From Gymnopilus junonius (Eukaryota; Basidiomycota; Agaricomycetes; Agaricales; Galerinaceae), in contig JADNYJ010000741.1 in the NCBI GenBank assembly GCA_015501075.1, positions 1 to 14,421 of the forward strand: a DNA stretch of 14,421 nt, read 5' to 3'. How positions within the stretch are numbered: the stretch's first letter is position 1; every line of letters begins with the position of its first letter. This document shows, one piece after another, positions 10,791-14,421 of the stretch. The position numbers and the translations under genes were made by a program. The notes under the pieces were generated by a model, which was not told the DNA's origin, searched no databases, and saw only the letters and a list, made by a program, of their open reading frames with translations.

Positions 10791-12121
10791 TTTGTGAACA
10801 TCGGAATACGGAAGGACTTTCGCGCGTGAGTTTTTCTGGTGATCACAAGACAAACACGAATTAGGTAAGCTCCCCCTGAGTATTTGCCATTGAAGGATCA
10901 AACGCCTTCGATAAACGAGTAAAGGTCCCAAAATTTGCGATATCGTCGAATCAACAGAATGACTCGACCAAGAGAGCCCTTGCGCACTTACATTTTCTGA
11001 TCTTGTCTACGATTTTCCTTTTGAAGGATGCGGGGAATGTGAGAAAAGGAATCTTAAAATACATCGAGTTGACATCGAGTGTATCGATTGGCGGATCGAT
11101 ACGACCTCCTAGTCCTCATTAAGGAAAAAGTCAAAAGTTCTGTGTATCGTACAGCAACGGCAAAGAAATCTGCACAAACGCAGCGCTCTCCAAATTTCGA
11201 AATGGATCAGTACCGAATGTCACCATTTCGGAAAACACTGAGCAATGAGTATACAATAACTCCTCATGCACCTTTCTCTGTACCTTTCTCCTCAACCTTC
11301 TCGCCGACTTCTTTATCGACCCTGTCGACGACTTTCTCAATGCGCCTAGACAGTTTCTTCTTCTTGGTCAATCGAGAAGAATTGCCCACGAGGAAGCTCT
11401 TCCTAAGTGATGAAGGAGGAGGTTTCTTCCACCGAGCTACTATCAAGCGCCTCGTGTCTGTCTGGCGTAAATACTGAAATGTAGCTTTAGACCCAGGATC
11501 CTGTAATCAATGATAAGTCGTTGTCAGCCTCGTAAAAATATACTACATACATATACGACGCACATTGGCGATATAGTGTCCAGGTTGGTGGGTCGCGTGA
11601 ATATAGGAGGAGGTCCGTACCATGCCATAGGCGGGGCCTGATCAAACCAACGCGACACATCTCTTTATACTCCCAGAACCGACCGTTCGCACAAAGGTAC
11701 AAAGAAGCACCAATGCGTAACCGATGGTGGAATCATCTTGATCTTTATCATACACTCGGCCGATTTAAACACGTTTTTATTATGAGGTCTGTCTCCCAAC
11801 GGAAACAAATTCCGGCTGAATCGCGCAAGTACGGTACCAATATGGAAAGAAACGACACAAATCGTGGGTGCAGTCTTCTCATAACATATATTTTAGTCAC
11901 CTCATGGTGAGTACACAAGACTACCCATGATAGACCCAACGGAAAGAACGACATCACCTTTGATTGGACCCACAAAAGCACTTCCACGGCATGCCTAAAT
12001 TTGTTTGAAGTCCGAGTTTAGTACAAAAGAAAAGATAGCCAAATGTGAATGACAGGAGCAATCCTTTTAGCATCCGTATTTTCACATCGCATGCAATCAC
12101 AACGCTAACCAAAACCTTCTT
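10791..12121. other. Gene-poor stretch with weak open frames
   Basis: This holds the upstream region of the aminopeptidase and then about 1.2 kb without a gene I can support. Frames at 11079-11477 (plus), 11487-11702 (minus) and 11713-11910 (plus) lack recognisable domains. The most protein-like piece is the minus-strand frame at 11264-11446, listed separately. Confidence 0.45.
11264..11446 (-). CDS. Possible small Lys/Glu-rich protein or terminal exon
   Basis: A 60-codon minus-strand frame ends in a charged, heptad-like helix (KKKKLSRRIEKVVDRVDKEV, then EKVEEKGTEKGA). The composition is more protein-like than that of overlapping frames, including the plus-strand frame 11079-11477. It opens with TTG rather than ATG, so it would have to be a 3' exon of a spliced gene. 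I found no convincing upstream exon and recognise no family. It could be chance. Confidence 0.2.
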   Translation of the reverse strand: MIVARWKKPPPSSLRKSFLVGNSSRLTKKKKLSRRIEKVVDRVDKEVGEKVEEKGTEKGA

Positions 12122-12299
12122 CTACTCGGTTTGGAAGCGTTCAACATCTGAAAGTTTTTCATAGCCAGGAAAGAACTGGACTAATAGGTCGAATTCATCC
12201 ATAAGGCGATAATCTCTCAAATGATCCAAAAAAGCTGTGAAGAACAAGTACACGCCGTCCCGGCGGAAACCTGTCACCATCAACGGACCTGTCAGTCGG

Positions 12300-12307
12300 T
12301 ACGGCAT
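12300..12307 (+). repeat. Target site duplication, left copy
   Basis: TACGGCAT lies immediately outside the left inverted repeat and is identical to 13010-13017. Confidence 0.85.
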
Positions 12308-13009
12308 TAAGGCAGGGTTTGTTAGTTCCATGTTAGTAACATACTGGTATATCACGTGTTACTAACCTGTTAGTAACGTATCTCACATCAGTCGTCGAAA
12401 TTCCACTGTTATATACTGTGATATACCCCAAATTTCAATGGAGACCTTCCCAGCTCTATCCGACACCTCATACATGATGTGTTTTCGCAGAAAAGCAACG
12501 GCAGGTAATATTCACATCAATTTCCATTTTCGGATGGCCAAAATCAATATCATATGACGTCCGAAATCGAAAAATTCACGAACGTCAAAATCCTTCGATT
12601 ACTCAAACAACTATTGCGCTGCTCGCAATCCATGCTATCTCCACCACTTACATCAAGCTGGATGACAGCAAACTCAAAGCGCTCGTCACGAACGTTGATA
12701 CAGCAGGACCGGGTGCATCAGTGACGGAAACACCGTTTGTTCAAGCAAAACCGGTCGGAAAGCCTGGCGAATGGAGTGTGGCGAGCTTTCTTGAGCCGGC
12801 GTAGGTTTTTAACATGAATGTAACACATCTAACGTGTTAGATACCTCGTTCGTGTGTTACTAAAGTGTTAGTAACCTGGAAAAAAATTAATTCTTTTTAC
12901 CAATCACGTGATAAAATAACAGTTAGTAACTCAAGTATCTAACCTCACGGCCGACCCCAACCAATCTAACGTTACTAACATAGCCCAATAGCAATCTAAC
13001 CCTGCCTTA
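12308..13009. mobile_element. hAT-like non-autonomous DNA transposon, 702 bp
   Basis: The element starts TAAGGCAGGGTT (12308-12319) and ends with the exact inverse AACCCTGCCTTA (12998-13009). It is flanked on both sides by TACGGCAT (12300-12307 and 13010-13017), an 8-bp target site duplication as made by hAT-superfamily transposases. GTTAGTAAC or its complement GTTACTAAC occurs inside at 12332, 12358, 12369, 12867, 12922 and 12971, with GTTACTAAA at 12856. Such subterminal repeats are typical binding sites. It is far too short to encode a hAT transposase and contains none, so it would move only with a transposase supplied from elsewhere. Perfect ends suggest a recent insertion. Confidence 0.85.
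12478..12804 (+). CDS. Open reading stretch inside the hAT-like element, possible captured exon
   Basis: There are 108 codons without a stop but with no usable ATG, so it is not listed by simple ORF searches. The second half is protein-like (TTIALLAIHAISTTYIKLDD, then VTETPFVQAKPVGKPGEWSV, ending FLEPA). A short upstream frame from ATG 12439 (METFPALSDTSYMMCFRRK) could be a first exon, joined by a splice at the GTAATA donor near 12509 or the CGCAG acceptor near 12490. I do not recognise the protein and it does not resemble a hAT transposase. A captured host gene fragment is the likeliest explanation; chance openness is the alternative. Confidence 0.35.
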   Translation, partial: CVFAEKQRQVIFTSISIFGWPKSISYDVRNRKIHERQNPSITQTTIALLAIHAISTTYIKLDDSKLKALVTNVDTAGPGASVTETPFVQAKPVGKPGEWSVASFLEPA

Positions 13010-13017
13010 TACGGCAT
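13010..13017 (+). repeat. Target site duplication, right copy
   Basis: TACGGCAT lies immediately outside the right inverted repeat and is identical to 12300-12307. Confidence 0.85.
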
Positions 13018-13426
13018 CGATCGCTCAATATTCTGACCAAAATTTAGCGGCCCTGCTACAGAGAGTTCGCTATTGAGAAGAATCAGTGGTGTTGCTTTAC
13101 TCTAGGTTAACGAACCTGTGCCAGGGCATATGCTGGGTCGTTGCGCCTTTCTCCCAGAAATGAGCGCTACTACACTGCATTGGCTTTTCCGAAGAGGTCA
13201 TGCCGCCATTCGGCCAGGTCGGCAACCATTTCGGACTGCCCATTTTCCCGGCCAGACAGGTATATGGCTGTGCAGCTGTCAATGATACGCCAATCAATAA
13301 CCCGTCGACAACAGCACAGGGGTCTACGCTGTGAGCAGGAGGGTCCTCAAGAGTCCTTGTTGTGTAGTTTAGGAGCACTACATGAACTGCCAAACCTTCC
13401 AAAAAGTACAAGTCCGACGTCTTACA

Positions 13427-14155
13427 CAGCGCAAAATTCGGCGACGTTGGGACTGCTGTTAGGGGGAGGCGCGGTCGCAGTAAAGTAAAGCCTGGATAAC
13501 TTTTCTGTCGAACCCTTTCGGGTGTATTTGCACTTCCATTCCTCTTCTCCGTATGCCACTTGTCAGGCTTCCTCTCGCTAGATATCAGCCACTGCAGAGC
13601 AAATTCGGTACATATTAATGTCGAAATAGCCAGTCTATGCTACGAAGGCTAGCATCAGATCGACGGTTTAAGAAGACCCAGTGCATAAAGACCATCGTAA
13701 TCTGATTATAGATGGCTTTGTATATCTCCTGTCTAAGTGAAAGGCGGTGAAAATCATTGCTTACTTTACATTCCAGTGATCTCAAAGTGGTACATTCCAG
13801 TGGTACATTCCAGTTCTACCAGAACGTGAGTTACTTAACCTGAACGATGTTAATGCAATAAATAGAATGCAAACGGTCGACTTCATGGATTAAAATTTTC
13901 CTCAGAGATAATTAAACTCTAAAATCAATAGAATCAAGATCAAATTTGACGTCTGCTGGCTCTCGATCCATCAGGTACTATTTCCTCCTTTTTTTAGTCT
14001 CCGAAACTTCCTGGTCGAGTTTCAGAGTACGGGCTATGCTTCAACCCGTTGATATTGATATGGAGTCTTGTTTGAACCCCTGTTTACCAAGTGCCGAGGA
14101 ATAAGAATAACTTCAACCAAGGATAAGGCGTAAGGCGCTTAATACACATCCTACA
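13427..14155. other. Intergenic stretch, no supported gene
   Basis: The stretch is AT-rich with no frame of note. The 5' exons of the interrupted minus-strand gene may lie in its first part, because an open minus-strand frame continues past 13426 to about 13490. The only structure seen is a short tandem repeat at 13788-13813. Confidence 0.45.
13767..13813 (+). repeat. Short tandem repeat of TGGTACATTCCAG
   Basis: Two perfect adjacent 13-bp copies (13788-13800 and 13801-13813) are preceded by a partial copy, TACATTCCAG, at 13767-13776. Confidence 0.8.
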
Positions 14156-14421
14156 TTACGCTCTGAAAGCCTCAAGGTATTTCGAGGTACCGTATGAAAT
14201 AGCCGCCGGCGGAATGTAGGTGTATTTTGATCGTAGCTGAGCTTCTCCGTCAGGGTTGTCGAGCTTCCGAAACGGAGACGCCACTTCTATTATTCTCCCC
14301 CCGGGTGACATTATGTATAGCTTTAATCCAGGGATGTTTATTTCATTGCACACGACACGAAAAAAGGGTACATATATACGTAGGCGTTTGAGTAGATACA
14401 GCGGACAGTCACAAATCAGCA
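14156..14421 (-). CDS. 3' end of an unrecognised gene running off the window
   Basis: The minus-strand frame is open from the window edge to the stop at 14156-14158. It includes NIPGLKLYIMSPGGRIIEVA, SPFRKLDNPDGEAQL and KYTYIPPAAISYGTSKYLEA. Balanced composition and the lack of repeats make it look coding. The residues nearest the edge may be intron. No family is recognised. Confidence 0.4.
   Translation of the reverse strand, partial: LICDCPLYLLKRLRIYVPFFRVVCNEINIPGLKLYIMSPGGRIIEVASPFRKLDNPDGEAQLRSKYTYIPPAAISYGTSKYLEAFRA

Larger units (their letters stand above)
12122..13426 (-). pseudogene. Unrecognised gene interrupted by a hAT-like element
   Basis: The minus-strand coding sequence lies on both sides of the transposon at 12308-13009. 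Reading through the junction with one copy of the 8-bp duplication gives a continuous frame: the right part (13095 down to 13010) ends LNFGQNIERSM and the left part (12307 down to 12122) continues PYRLTGPLMVTGFRRDGVYL to the stop after ERFQTE. Further 5', the frame 13323-13097 (AAQPYTCLAGKMGSPKWLPT, then HMPWHRFVNLE) probably belongs to the same gene. It connects if one AG unit is restored at about 13095, and a donor with GTAAGA at 13425 suggests an intron 13425-13324. Exons 5' of about 13427 were not resolved. No known domain is recognised. The insertion places transposon sequence in the coding region, so the gene is probably inactive. Confidence 0.55.

Noticed and set aside
11079..11477. 132-codon plus-strand frame
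   Set aside because: It begins with GTG, has no domain, and is partly antisense to a more protein-like Lys/Glu-rich frame.
12122..12355. Complete 77-aa gene starting inside the transposon
   Set aside because: The first 16 or so residues come from the transposon end; the rest is the tail of the interrupted host gene.

Overview
The window looks like nuclear DNA of a filamentous basidiomycete (Agaricomycetes). The reasons are the many short GT-AG introns (about 46-102 nt, mostly 50-60), a Plavaka-type transposase gene, and a fungal Zn2Cys6 regulator whose family signature I recognise from mushroom genomes. No bacterial operon signals, tRNA or rRNA were seen.

Layout. (1) 1-3324, plus strand: a multi-exon Plavaka-family (CACTA-like) transposase gene. 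It keeps its N-terminal zinc finger, its first conserved block and its C-terminal half, but appears to lack the central catalytic block. It is followed at about 3450-3720 by clustered CTCACG/CGTGAG repeats that look like the subterminal repeats of a transposon end. (2) 3725-4717: no supported gene. (3) 4718-8248, plus: a Zn2Cys6 fungal transcription factor of about 871 aa in at least 17 exons, including 12-nt and 10-nt micro-exons. (4) 8498-10713, minus, convergent with it: an M17 leucyl aminopeptidase in 15 exons, with all metal and catalytic motifs present. (5) 10714-12121: gene-poor. (6) 12122-13426, minus: an unrecognised gene interrupted by a 702-bp hAT-like non-autonomous DNA transposon at 12308-13009. 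The transposon has 12-bp perfect terminal inverted repeats, an 8-bp target duplication and seven GTTAGTAAC-type subterminal motifs. It carries a 108-codon open stretch that may be captured host sequence. (7) 13427-14155: no gene. (8) 14156-14421, minus: the 3' end of an unrecognised gene running off the window.

Two themes stand out. First, two different DNA transposon families lie within 14 kb, one an internally deleted autonomous-type copy and one a gene-breaking non-autonomous copy. Second, the otherwise well conserved transposase, regulator and aminopeptidase reading frames carry several apparent frameshifts. All but one of the proposed repairs need only one extra base in a homopolymer or one extra dinucleotide unit. 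That pattern points to indel-type assembly error or repeat-unit contraction more than to random gene decay. The genes show no shared pathway; this is a mosaic of housekeeping and regulatory genes with mobile DNA.
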